From Conidiobolus incongruus B7586 (taxonomy: Eukaryota > Entomophthoromycota > Entomophthoromycetes > Entomophthorales > Conidiobolaceae): DNA of 25,458 bases. The stretch spans positions 1-25,458 of the forward strand of contig JNEM01009903.1 of the NCBI GenBank assembly GCA_000697335.1. Reading direction: 5' to 3'. Below the pieces are notes generated by a model. The model saw only the letters and a list, made by a program, of their open reading frames with translations, did not search any database and was not told the origin of the DNA. Each line of letters opens with the position of its first letter. Position 1 is the stretch's first letter. The position numbers were made by a program, and so were the translations under genes. This document shows, one piece after another, positions 1 to 8,505 of this stretch.

Positions 1-290
1 ACTTTATATATATTTATTTATTTCAAACTAATAATATATTTGAAAAATCAGAAATTAAAAAATTTCCCATTACTTTAAATTTAAGGTAATACTTTAATAA
101 TTAATAAATGTATGTTATTAAAAATATCAATCACCATATTTTTTTAAATAAAATAAAAAATAATAAAATATATTAATTAAAGTAATAATTAATATATAAA
201 TTCAGTATATTGTAATATATTAAATATATTTTTTATCATATTGATAATTAAATTCTGTTATATATTCATATTTATTAATTTATCTATAAA
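1..290. other. AT-rich intergenic sequence at the left edge
   Basis: This is very AT-rich sequence with homopolymer and TA-rich runs. It lies 3' of the first inhibitor gene, which is on the minus strand, and so includes its 3' untranslated region. I see no coding potential, RNA gene or repeat structure in it. Confidence 0.7.
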
Positions 291-581
291 TTATCGACAT
301 TTTAACCTAACTACTTCATTATGCTCATTAATTTCAATGGTTAATCTGTTTGGATCAAAGAGCATAAGTTCTATAGTATCAGGCCCAAGAACACGATGAT
401 TGGAGGGAAGTTGAGATCTCTGAATGATTCTATGAGAAGGGGTAACGAAAAGTCGAAATTCGTCAATGTAAAAGGCTTTGTCGAGCTGATTGACCCATTC
501 ATCCCCCTTACAGGACTGGAGGGCAGAACCTTGAGCAGATACGAGGGAGGCAGTAATGAGGACGAATAATTTAGAGTTCAT
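291..581 (-). CDS. Small secreted I78-family (elastase inhibitor-like) peptidase inhibitor, copy 1
   Basis: A 96-residue single-exon protein. Residues 1-18/20 form a classic signal peptide: Lys4, a hydrophobic core, and small residues before the cut. The mature part has only two cysteines, C24 and C95, placed to close the chain end to end as in the Aspergillus fumigatus elastase inhibitor, the type member of MEROPS family I78 (Pfam Inhibitor_I78). The C-terminal half carries the family pattern HRVLGPDTIELM, then FDPNRLTIEIN, then EVVRLKC. By analogy with the potato-inhibitor-I fold, the P1 residue would be M73 and the supporting Arg R79. It is about 52% identical to copy 3 by hand count, with no gaps. 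The likely role is inhibition of serine proteases outside the cell; the target is unknown. The family call rests on remembered family patterns, not a search. Confidence 0.75.
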   Translation of the reverse strand: MNSKLFVLITASLVSAQGSALQSCKGDEWVNQLDKAFYIDEFRLFVTPSHRIIQRSQLPSNHRVLGPDTIELMLFDPNRLTIEINEHNEVVRLKCR

Positions 582-2144
582 TGAAATTATATTAAATTCT
601 TTTTATATCAATTAATATAGGAAGAGTTATTCAACATTCTGTTTAAATACCATATAATTGATGAACAATCATAAATTATTGTATCAAAATAACATCATTT
701 ATTTAATTTCCTAAATCTAATGTTGAATTAAATAATTAAGCATTTTTGTTATTTGATTTAATAAAAAAATTTAATTAATTTTAATGAAAATTCGCCCATG
801 TATCTAAATATTGATCATTGTATTTAAAATTCAACCACTATATAGAGTTACACAATAAGAATCAATTTTAGAAATATTCAGCAATCAAACCGATTATTAA
901 TTCCAATTGAAATCATTGTTGGATAATGTGGTTCTATAATTCCAGAATCTTATTTCTAATTCGGTAAATATAATAAATGCAAGAATTAAATAATTCAAAA
1001 GTATTTGGAAAAATTTTTGTAATTGATGATAATTAGTCGATATCCAATTGAAATAATCTATTTGTACATTATTGATATATATATATATATAATAGTATTT
1101 TTAATTAAAGAGAAATTTCAATATAATCCTATTGTAATAAAATATTATATCTTATTGTTTTTGATTCTAGTATTTTTATTTCAATTTAATCAGTATATAA
1201 TATTGATAAACTGATAATTCAAATATTTAACAATGATCAAAGTAATAAAATGAGATAATTAAATAACTGAAGTAATAAATAAAATTAATAATGATTTTCA
1301 AAGCCATCATTAATTGTGATGGTGTTAATGATGCTTTATTGGATCTAATTGGTGAATTATATATGAGGCTATTTAATCTAAAAATAATATAAAGGTATTT
1401 CTAGTTTAAAATGTAATTAGTAAAATTAAAGTATAATATTAGAATTTTACCATAATTCTAGACTTTAAATTTACCAGACATATTGTATAGCTGGAAAAAG
1501 AATATACCATTCAAGTTATAAATTTCAGAAATATTATTTAAGTATACAATATCATTGACTAAAATTTTTTAATTATACTATTTTTGGAAATTCTAAAAAT
1601 ATTGTATAATTCTAGATTAAAAATTTTACTTTAGTTCTACTAATTGTAAATATGAATGATGAATTTGGTTAAACAATATCTTCAATGTAATATTGATCAA
1701 AATAATTTCATCCAAGCCGCCATTTAATATAATTAATTTTAATTGGGTACTATTAAAGAAATTAAAGAATATATCATAATAATACTAATTTGTTTATTAT
1801 TTCTAAAGTCTAAAGAATATTCAAAATATTTTTTCATTCATATTTTAATATTTACTTCCTTTGATAAGTTTTCAAATATATCTTTCAGATTATGATTTAA
1901 GGTAGGGTTGATTAGATTACTTTTAGATGTATATAAATGAACTATTAAATTTCAATATAAAAAGCTATAAAGCATTGTTTAATCAACCACGATATTTGAA
2001 TGAAGTTCAATCTTTGATAATTGAATGATATTTGAAAAATATAATATTATGAAAAAGGATATTAAATTATTTCATATGTATTAAGTTTATTATATTTAAT
2101 ATATCATAGATATGCTATGATTTATATGAATTTTTTCTTAAGAA
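582..2144. other. Intergenic desert between inhibitor copies 1 and 2
   Basis: About 1.55 kb of AT-rich DNA with TA microsatellite runs near 1075-1090. Short reading frames here (for example around 1023-1214) are Ile/Tyr/Phe-rich, have no homologue I recognise, and look like by-products of base composition. The only structure noted is an imperfect hairpin at 1301-1337, listed separately. The first 100 bases hold the upstream region of copy 1, with the TATA-like sequence GATATAAAAAG on the minus strand just before the start codon. Confidence 0.6.
1301..1337. repeat. Hairpin in the AT desert
   Basis: The 9-base arm CATCATTAA (1305-1313) is matched by its exact reverse complement TTAATGATG (1325-1333) across an 11-base loop. 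Pairing continues outward after one C-C mismatch (GU and two AU pairs), giving a stem of about 13 positions. No repeat copies or flanking duplications were seen. It may be a degraded inverted-repeat element or chance. Confidence 0.4.
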
Positions 2145-2435
2145 TTATTGGCAAGAGATACGAATAACTTCATTATAATCATCAAGATAGATGCTCAATC
2201 TTTCGGGAATGTAAGAAGAGTCAGCTCCAGAGTTAGAAGAAATGACACGGTGCTTAGCAGGGAGCTTGGATCTCTCGAGCAAGGAGGGGGTTTTAGTAAC
2301 GAAAAGCTGGAGTTGATCAATGTAGAAGGAATTAATGAGTTGATTGACCCATTTGTCGCCTTGGCATGTCTTGAGGTTAGAAGCTTGACCAGAGACGAAA
2401 GAAGCAGCGAGGATGGCGAATAATTTGAAGTTCAT
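2145..2435 (-). CDS. Small secreted I78-family peptidase inhibitor, copy 2
   Basis: A 96-residue single-exon protein with signal peptide residues 1-18 (small residues G16 and A18 at -3/-1), then a mature domain of about 78 residues with C24 and C95 as the only cysteines. It shares KWVNQL, FYID, LFVT, LPAKHRV, YIPERLSI and NEV.R.SC with copy 3; I count 77 of 96 identities (about 80%) without gaps. Residues 1-30 differ at one position, whereas residues 31-96 are only about 73% identical. The predicted reactive-site pair is S73-S74, with R79 as the supporting Arg. Start codon, leader and promoter are conserved with copy 3, which fixes the start. The gene is transcribed away from copy 3. Likely an extracellular protease inhibitor; whether it still inhibits with Ser at P1 is unknown. 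Confidence 0.78.
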   Translation of the reverse strand: MNFKLFAILAASFVSGQASNLKTCQGDKWVNQLINSFYIDQLQLFVTKTPSLLERSKLPAKHRVISSNSGADSSYIPERLSIYLDDYNEVIRISCQ

Positions 2436-2532
2436 GATTAATTAGTCAATTAAATCGTATTTTTTTGATGGTGAAAGTCGCTTGCCTGAGGGTTGACTTA
2501 TATAATACAAAATGCATGACTCATTACTCAAA
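2436..2532 (-). promoter_or_regulatory. Core promoter and leader of inhibitor copy 2, conserved with copy 3
   Basis: Reading towards the gene, this block holds TATATAAG, then CAACCCTCAGGCAAGC, then an A-rich leader ending TAATTAATC directly before ATG. Across about 96 bases I count six mismatches and no gaps against the mirror-image block at 4268-4363. TATATAAG is a good TATA box about 62 bases before the start codon. The CCCTCAGGCAAGC segment just after it probably covers the transcription start. Confidence 0.7.
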
Positions 2533-4267
2533 CATTGTAGAATATATATTAATCCTTAATTTATATCCTTGACTGACGTAGTAAATAAATAATTTTTTTT
2601 ACATTGAATATTTAACATATACACAAAATTGAAAATTTTTAAATTTTCCCAATTAATCATTTTGAGTGTTCATGAAATTTAACTAAAAGTTTATAATCCA
2701 CTATATTCGTTGAGTAAGATTAATCATAAAATATACCAATACTTAGTAACTTAGTTGATTTAGGTTAGCATTTATACTATAGTCTAATTTTTGGAAATTC
2801 CGATCTACAACAGATACATATCTGAGATTGATTTTAATTAATTATATAAAACAATCATTATTTAAAAAGCCTAATTGAGTCTAAATCATTCTATAGAATT
2901 TAATTGAAAGAAAATGCTTCCATATTAATACACTATAGATATATATATATGGGTATGATATATTAATCGATTCCATATATTTTTGGATTACAAAGTATGC
3001 AAAATTTATTTATCAAATTTTAAGTTAGCTAATACTAAACATATATTTTACAACTAGAGAAGTAGTATTTTTTAAATTATATGCATTAATTTCCGGCTAG
3101 TATCATTATATTAGAATTTATGATTTATAAAATTGATAAAGTTTTCAATTTGATGATAAATTAAAAATCATATCCTAGGTATCGTAATTTGAAGAAATGC
3201 ATTTTAAATAGTATCTAAATGATGTAAATTGATTGGATATCATGATGTTTTGATATACTTTTCATTATTATATTTATTTCAGTCAATCATCTTTATTGCA
3301 ATACTTGAACTATCCTACCAAATAAAACAAACTCAAAATGTAAATATATAATAAAACTGCAAACAATAAAATTTAAATATAATATAATATTATATATATA
3401 TTATACAAATTTTGAATAAAAAATACTAGAAATTCAATATACATCTGTATACAAGATACTGAAATTAATTTTTTATTTTATATCAAGAATCATTAGTTTA
3501 ATATCCTTATATTTATAATATATTCTTCAATTTATATTTCATATCTCAATCAGAATTAGTAAAATTTAAATTTTATATAAATCCAACTCAAATATTAAAA
3601 ATAAAATGTAATATATTGAATATTAAAGCTTTTTTATAAAATAGTGTTAATGTTTTATATCTTTCATTTGTAGCAGAAAAAATTATATTATTTTGCTTTA
3701 TACTAATTGATTGATTTTCGATATAATTAAAAAAAATCAAATTCAAAATTAACAAGAATTAACGTTAAGTAGTCTTGTATCAATACTATTTCTAGAATAA
3801 ACAAAGCTAGTAATATTATAAAAGTTATATCTAATTTATTTGACAAGATATGTTAATTTATAAAATCAAGTTTTGGTCCCAATGAATGGGAATACTTTGG
3901 CAAAGTTTTGAAAATCATATATATATATATAATACTTTAAAATGAAATAACATTTATAATCAGTATCTTTTATCATAATCTATCAGCTTTAGCTTCAATA
4001 TGAATATACTTGTGATCTTATAATATTTTCAAAATGTTAAACTCTCAAAAATTAATAAAATTTCATTGTTTGAAAATTTTTCTAAATTCTGATATATTCA
4101 TCATCAAGATTACTCAACAAAACTAGTGGATTATAGTCCTATTTAACTCGATCTGTATTTGGAATTATTAAGATAATTGATACGCTTGTACAGAAAATAT
4201 TAATGTTTTATTATCATAGAAGGAATTAGATTAATATATATGAATATTTAAAAATACGGTTCAAAAA
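2533..4267. other. Spacer between the divergent inhibitor genes
   Basis: AT-rich DNA forming the loop of the inverted duplication. The duplication continues patchily into both edges: a TGGATTATA-containing stretch followed by a TTACTCAAC-like stretch occurs near 2690-2735 on the minus strand and, in matching order, near 4100-4140 on the plus strand. The shared arms therefore reach about 300 bases beyond the genes. The centre holds only TA-rich and homopolymer runs; no gene was recognised. Confidence 0.6.
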
Positions 4268-4363
4268 TTGAGTAATGAGGCTTGCAATTTGTATTATATA
4301 AGTCAACCCTCAGGCAAGCAACTTTCATCATCAAAAAAATACAATTTAATTGACTAATTAATC
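4268..4363 (+). promoter_or_regulatory. Core promoter and leader of inhibitor copy 3
   Basis: The TATA box TATATAAG lies at 4295-4302, about 62 bases before the ATG at 4364. It is followed by CAACCCTCAGGCAAGC and an A/T-rich leader ending in TAATTAATC. The block is nearly identical in mirror image to 2436-2532, which argues that it is under constraint or recently duplicated. Confidence 0.7.
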
Positions 4364-4654
4364 ATGAACTTCAAATTATTCGCCATCCTTGCTGCTTCTT
4401 TCGTCTCTGGTCAAGCTTCTACCCTCAAGACATGCCAAGGTGACAAATGGGTCAATCATCTCACCAAATCTTTCTACATTGATGAGCTCCAACTTTTCGT
4501 TACTAACACTCCTTCATTGGTTCAAAGATCTCAACTTCCCGCTAAGCATCGTGTGATTTTCCCTAACTCTGGAAGTGATGCTGCTTATATCCCTGAGAGA
4601 TTGAGTATTTATCTGAATAACCATAATGAAGTTACTCGTGTTTCTTGTCAATAG
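4364..4654 (+). CDS. Small secreted I78-family peptidase inhibitor, copy 3
   Basis: A 96-residue single-exon secreted protein and mirror-image paralogue of copy 2. The signal peptide is residues 1-18. C24 and C95 bracket the mature domain. The I78-type core is LPAKHRVIF, then a loop ending DAAYIPERL, then SIYLNN, then a closing VSC. The predicted P1-P1' pair is A73-A74, encoded GCT GCT where copy 2 has TCT TCT, so both differ by the same T-to-G change at the first codon base. The stop is TAG, immediately followed by TAA. The expected role is inhibition of an extracellular serine protease such as an elastase or subtilisin. Alternatives are a structural or effector role using the same fold. Confidence 0.78.
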   Translation: MNFKLFAILAASFVSGQASTLKTCQGDKWVNHLTKSFYIDELQLFVTNTPSLVQRSQLPAKHRVIFPNSGSDAAYIPERLSIYLNNHNEVTRVSCQ

Positions 4655-6287
4655 TAAGACAGTTTATTAATTAATTATTTAATTAAAAATGTTTTAATAA
4701 TATTAATATATCTCTTTTTGATGCATTCAATCTCATTTTACAACCTTAATTATTTTCCTGAATATTCAATATAAAACTTCCTGTATATTTAATTATATCT
4801 AATATATGGCCTTTTATTATAGTCAATCTAAATAAGATTATATATATTATAAATACATATATTTTATTTATAAAATTATACTCATTTATAATCATTAACA
4901 ATTACTGTAGAATTGAGAATACATTATTGCCAAATCACTTGAAAATATATGTATTTATGTAAAAATCAATATTAATTTGATTAATATATTTCCTATTTTT
5001 ACATTAAATTATCATTTTATATATCCAAACCTATAGATATATAACTATGACATTATATTATTTTACATCATTGAATATGGTGTATAATTAAGTAATCGAA
5101 ATGATACCACTGATCATCAAAAAATTACAATTTAATTATGAAATATTACTAATAAGAAGATAATGAAAAAAAACTATTATTTTAAAATAATTATTCAAAC
5201 TTAAATAAACAGTAAATTTATTTAAAATTTTTTGTATCAAAATTCAAAATCAGAATGTTTATATCTTTGATATCTTAATATAAATATGTAACTTAAATTT
5301 ATATATGATCGAATATGATATCACAATTAGAATATGAATTATATATAGTAATATCATCGGCTAGAAGATAGATCGAAATCTATTAGTATACTACTATTCA
5401 ATATATTACTGGTGTCTGTACAATATTAAAAGTTATAAAGCCTAGTATAAAACTATTATATACATCAAACAATTTAAATATTTTATTACAATACTAAATA
5501 TAAAATCATAATAATATTAATAAAAGAATATACTGTTTTCAAATCCTAGATAATTAATTATTTTTGTATCAGTTAATTATATTACACAGTAATATGACAT
5601 ATGATATGTATGTAATAATATTATCTCAAAACCAAAATTCCAATCATTTAAATTTTTAAATTTATTTCTACGAATTACCAAATTGAAAAATTTAAATTGT
5701 CAAATAATCAGTAAAATTTCGTTAATTTTTAATTAAGGATTGTTAAATAATAAAATAAAATGATTTATTTATTTGATATTGTAATATTGTAATATTGAAT
5801 ATTTCTTAGTGTATAAATGATAGAATTACAGATATAATTAAAATTACATTGGAGCCCCAGGCTTGATTGCATCGCATTCTGGTAGTCTACTCTGGTTTTA
5901 AATTTGAACAATTTTAAAGCTGTATTGATGATATTGTTTGGTATTTAATAAATTCTAATAATAACTATAAGTTACAATAACTAATGAATTAAAGGGTATC
6001 CTATTATATATCATACCATCCATATATTCAAATTTGATTTTTAACATTTAGTGATTTGAATATAAAAATGAAATTTTAAACAATAAAGTTCAGCATTGAA
6101 AATGAAAAAAATAATTTTTGACTTAACAATATTTAATCACTAATTATTTTCATAAATTATAACGAATAAATGACTAAAGTACAAAATATAGCTAAAAACA
6201 TGATTATAATAAAAGCGAAGTATGAACAATTCAAAATATATATATATATAGGACAAACATGAAAAGGGTTAGTTTTAAATTAATGAG
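4655..6287. other. Intergenic desert between copy 3 and the first NEDD1-like gene
   Basis: AT-rich DNA without recognisable genes. A short patch of normal composition at about 5848-5898 (contains GGAGCCCCAGGC) stands out but is under 60 bases and I could not assign it. The stretch 6163-6229 resembles 11898-11975 and is the 3' flank shared by the two NEDD1-like copies. Confidence 0.6.
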
Positions 6288-8360
6288 TCAATTCTGGAGA
6301 TTTCGTAGACGAGCGTTTTCCGATCTTAACTCCCTGATTTCGTTAAGCATATCGGGTATCTGCTCAAGGAGTTGATTCATGCGTATAATTTGCTCCTGAA
6401 GTGTTGCATTCTGGGCTGCCAGCTGGGCTTGGGACGTGTCGATTCGCTCCTGAACTCTAGTCTCAATGCGGTTACATATACGTTCTATCATTTCTTCAAT
6501 TTCTGCACGCGTCGTTACAAGTGTATTGTCTTGGAGACGCTCCCTGAAGTTGGAGCTTCGATTTGATGGCATGCCAATGGAATTGATGTCAGTAGATTTG
6601 TTGAATTGCCACGAAAGACGTCGGCCAAAGCTAGATGCTGAATGGATGGATAAGGGAGGTCGAGTGTTATTAATTGAAACGCTCTTAGTATCGACTTGGA
6701 TTCGATCTTCTGAGACGTTATCAGAATCTGTAGGAGAGAATGAGTTAAGGTCATCAGAATTGAGCTCAGGGGATTCATAGGAAGATCCAAAGTGTCCCCG
6801 ATTCTGATCAGAATAGTGGAATTGACGACTTTTCTTAGTTGGTGTAAAAGCTCTAAAGTGGTGATTTACTTCATCAGAATATGTGCGTCCTCGAATTGGA
6901 CTTTGTGCGGAGATAGATGATGCATCAGAATATTGGCTACGAGATCTTTCTCTCTCCTGGGGCTGAATTATGACTGATTCCAATTTTGGCAGGTGAGATT
7001 TGGATGATGAGTGTCGGAGAAGTGGCCTTGACTGGTTATTTGAATTAATGAACTGGTTGGGATTCTTTGCTGGAGAAAAAAGAGTCATAAGGTTACCTAA
7101 TGCATTAGGCTTTGGAGGAGTAGAGGGCGTGCGTCTCGTGTTGCGAGAAGTAGAAGGGTGATGTTTGGATAAAGGTGAAGCTGGAGAAGTTGATTTTGGT
7201 AACTGTAATGGTGAAATGTTTGACAAAATTAAATCTGACCTTGTCCTTGATAAAGATGGAGACACTGAAAAACTATTTCTTCTATCAGGAAATTTAGATA
7301 ATAAAGGCGAAGATTGCTCGGATTTAACATTGATTTTTGACCACTTTTTGCAGCGAACAGGCATGACTTTAGATATTGGAAACTGGCTATCTATTTTTAT
7401 AGAGGTCAGGGGTTCACTGGGATCTGAACGATTAAACACAAATAACGTATTATTATAATCGGAGATGATTAAAGTGCAGTCATCCAAACCAAACTCCATA
7501 GTATGTATTGTCTTATTGAGTGCTTTGAATGGTGAAATTGTCATTTCATTAAAATCAATTTGAAGTAATCTTCCAGTTGAAGTAGAAATTAAAGCTAAGT
7601 CATGCTGCTGCGGATAGAAAGAAATATCAATGACTGTTGAAAGATCCTTAACTTGATATGTCAAGATAGTACCATCATTTAAGTTAATAACTTCAATATG
7701 ACCCTTAGGGTAACCAATGACAAGATTAGCTTGTGAAGTAGGAGCAAAACGAAGTAATGTGGGTGATATATCTATGGACTTTTCAATTGGATATACTTCA
7801 TCAGTACCAAATTGATAATAGTAAACAGATCCTGAACTAACAGAAAAGCATAGGTACTTGTGGCAATGACTGATTAACAGCTTAGTGATGTCAGGGTATG
7901 CTGCAGTGGCTTCAAGGGGACATTCCCACTGCTTTGAACTATAATTATATCTTTGAATAGGAAGATCCATACAGGAAAAGAGAAGCGAATTAGTTTTGTT
8001 ACTCCAAGCAATATCAGTTACAGCTAAAGGTGAAGGAGTTTGAAGTTCTGGATATGGAATATACTTCACGTTGCCTCCACTTAAATCGAATATGGCGAAC
8101 TTATCAGAATTACCCACTAAAATTAAACTGTTATGTTGCTTTAGAAGATAAGTATTAGTTATTTTAAAATCTATTTCATGAGAGTGGCTGATTTCGATAC
8201 TACCTTCCATATCGTAATTGTGGGAGTGTGTTTTGATCTGTACAGAAAGCTGGTAAAAGACTGTATCAGAAGTGGTAACTAGTTGAAAGGTGTCTATCAG
8301 AGGAACCCTGGGACTTCCTGGAGTCGATGTGCGAAAGCTGTTATGATTAGTAATAAACAT
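6288..8360 (-). CDS. NEDD1: NEDD1/GCP-WD-like beta-propeller and coiled-coil protein, copy A (no membrane tail)
   Basis: A 690-residue intronless gene. Residues about 1-340 form a WD40-type propeller (recurrent strands such as SLILVGNSDKFAIFDLSGG and SGSVYYYQFG). Residues about 345-615 are a Ser/Pro-rich disordered linker with many SP/TP sites, including a full Cdk consensus TPTKK at 506-510. Residues about 615-690 are a coiled coil ending LNEIRELRSENARLR, very like the conserved C-terminus of animal NEDD1, which binds and recruits the gamma-tubulin ring complex. The expected role is anchoring microtubule nucleation at spindle poles or MTOCs. The start is shared with copy B. The UGA stop is followed by 18 in-frame hydrophobic codons (see findings). 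The identification rests on architecture and the C-terminal motif; a generic WD40/coiled-coil protein remains possible. Confidence 0.6.
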   Translation of the reverse strand: MFITNHNSFRTSTPGSPRVPLIDTFQLVTTSDTVFYQLSVQIKTHSHNYDMEGSIEISHSHEIDFKITNTYLLKQHNSLILVGNSDKFAIFDLSGGNVKYIPYPELQTPSPLAVTDIAWSNKTNSLLFSCMDLPIQRYNYSSKQWECPLEATAAYPDITKLLISHCHKYLCFSVSSGSVYYYQFGTDEVYPIEKSIDISPTLLRFAPTSQANLVIGYPKGHIEVINLNDGTILTYQVKDLSTVIDISFYPQQHDLALISTSTGRLLQIDFNEMTISPFKALNKTIHTMEFGLDDCTLIISDYNNTLFVFNRSDPSEPLTSIKIDSQFPISKVMPVRCKKWSKINVKSEQSSPLLSKFPDRRNSFSVSPSLSRTRSDLILSNISPLQLPKSTSPASPLSKHHPSTSRNTRRTPSTPPKPNALGNLMTLFSPAKNPNQFINSNNQSRPLLRHSSSKSHLPKLESVIIQPQERERSRSQYSDASSISAQSPIRGRTYSDEVNHHFRAFTPTKKSRQFHYSDQNRGHFGSSYESPELNSDDLNSFSPTDSDNVSEDRIQVDTKSVSINNTRPPLSIHSASSFGRRLSWQFNKSTDINSIGMPSNRSSNFRERLQDNTLVTTRAEIEEMIERICNRIETRVQERIDTSQAQLAAQNATLQEQIIRMNQLLEQIPDMLNEIRELRSENARLRNLQN

Positions 8361-8505
8361 GTTATATGAACAACAATTATGAATAAAACCCAGTTGAACT
8401 ATTAAAGTACTTTACTTGCGTTAATATTTTGAAAATAGAGATAACTATTGTTGACTAGCTTTAAATCATCAATTATATTAGTCTAAAAAATCAACGTTTT
8501 GTTTT
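8361..8505 (-). promoter_or_regulatory. Upstream region of NEDD1-like copy A, with blocks shared with copy B
   Basis: Two blocks recur upstream of both copies at similar distances. One is the leader block at 8370-8398 (plus-strand AATAAAACCCAGTT), matching 14180-14206. The other lies about 135 bases before the start codon (8481-8500; plus-strand TCTAAAAAATCAACGTT), matching 14297-14317. The AACGTT palindrome is the core of the distal block. The factor that might bind is unknown. Confidence 0.45.

Larger units (their letters stand above)
2145..4654. repeat. Inverted gene duplication (arms about 2145-2735 and 4100-4654)
   Basis: The left arm on the minus strand and the right arm on the plus strand each carry upstream DNA, promoter, leader and a 96-codon I78 inhibitor gene in the same order. 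The promoter and leader are about 94% identical and the first 90 coding bases differ at about three positions. Identity falls in the mature coding region and again further upstream. This is a head-to-head segmental duplication; no transposon ends were seen at its borders. Confidence 0.75.

Noticed and set aside
1023-1214. 63-codon hydrophobic frame
   Set aside because: Ile/Tyr/Phe-rich reading of TA-repeat DNA, no paralogue, no promoter.
2148-2423. Plus-strand frame of 91 codons opposite inhibitor copy 2
   Set aside because: It is the antisense of a gene with clear paralogues, signal peptide and promoter. The reading has no recognisable domain.
6372-7458. Several plus-strand and alternative minus-strand frames inside NEDD1-like copy A
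   Set aside because: They overlap a 690-codon gene conserved with a paralogue and are shadows of it.
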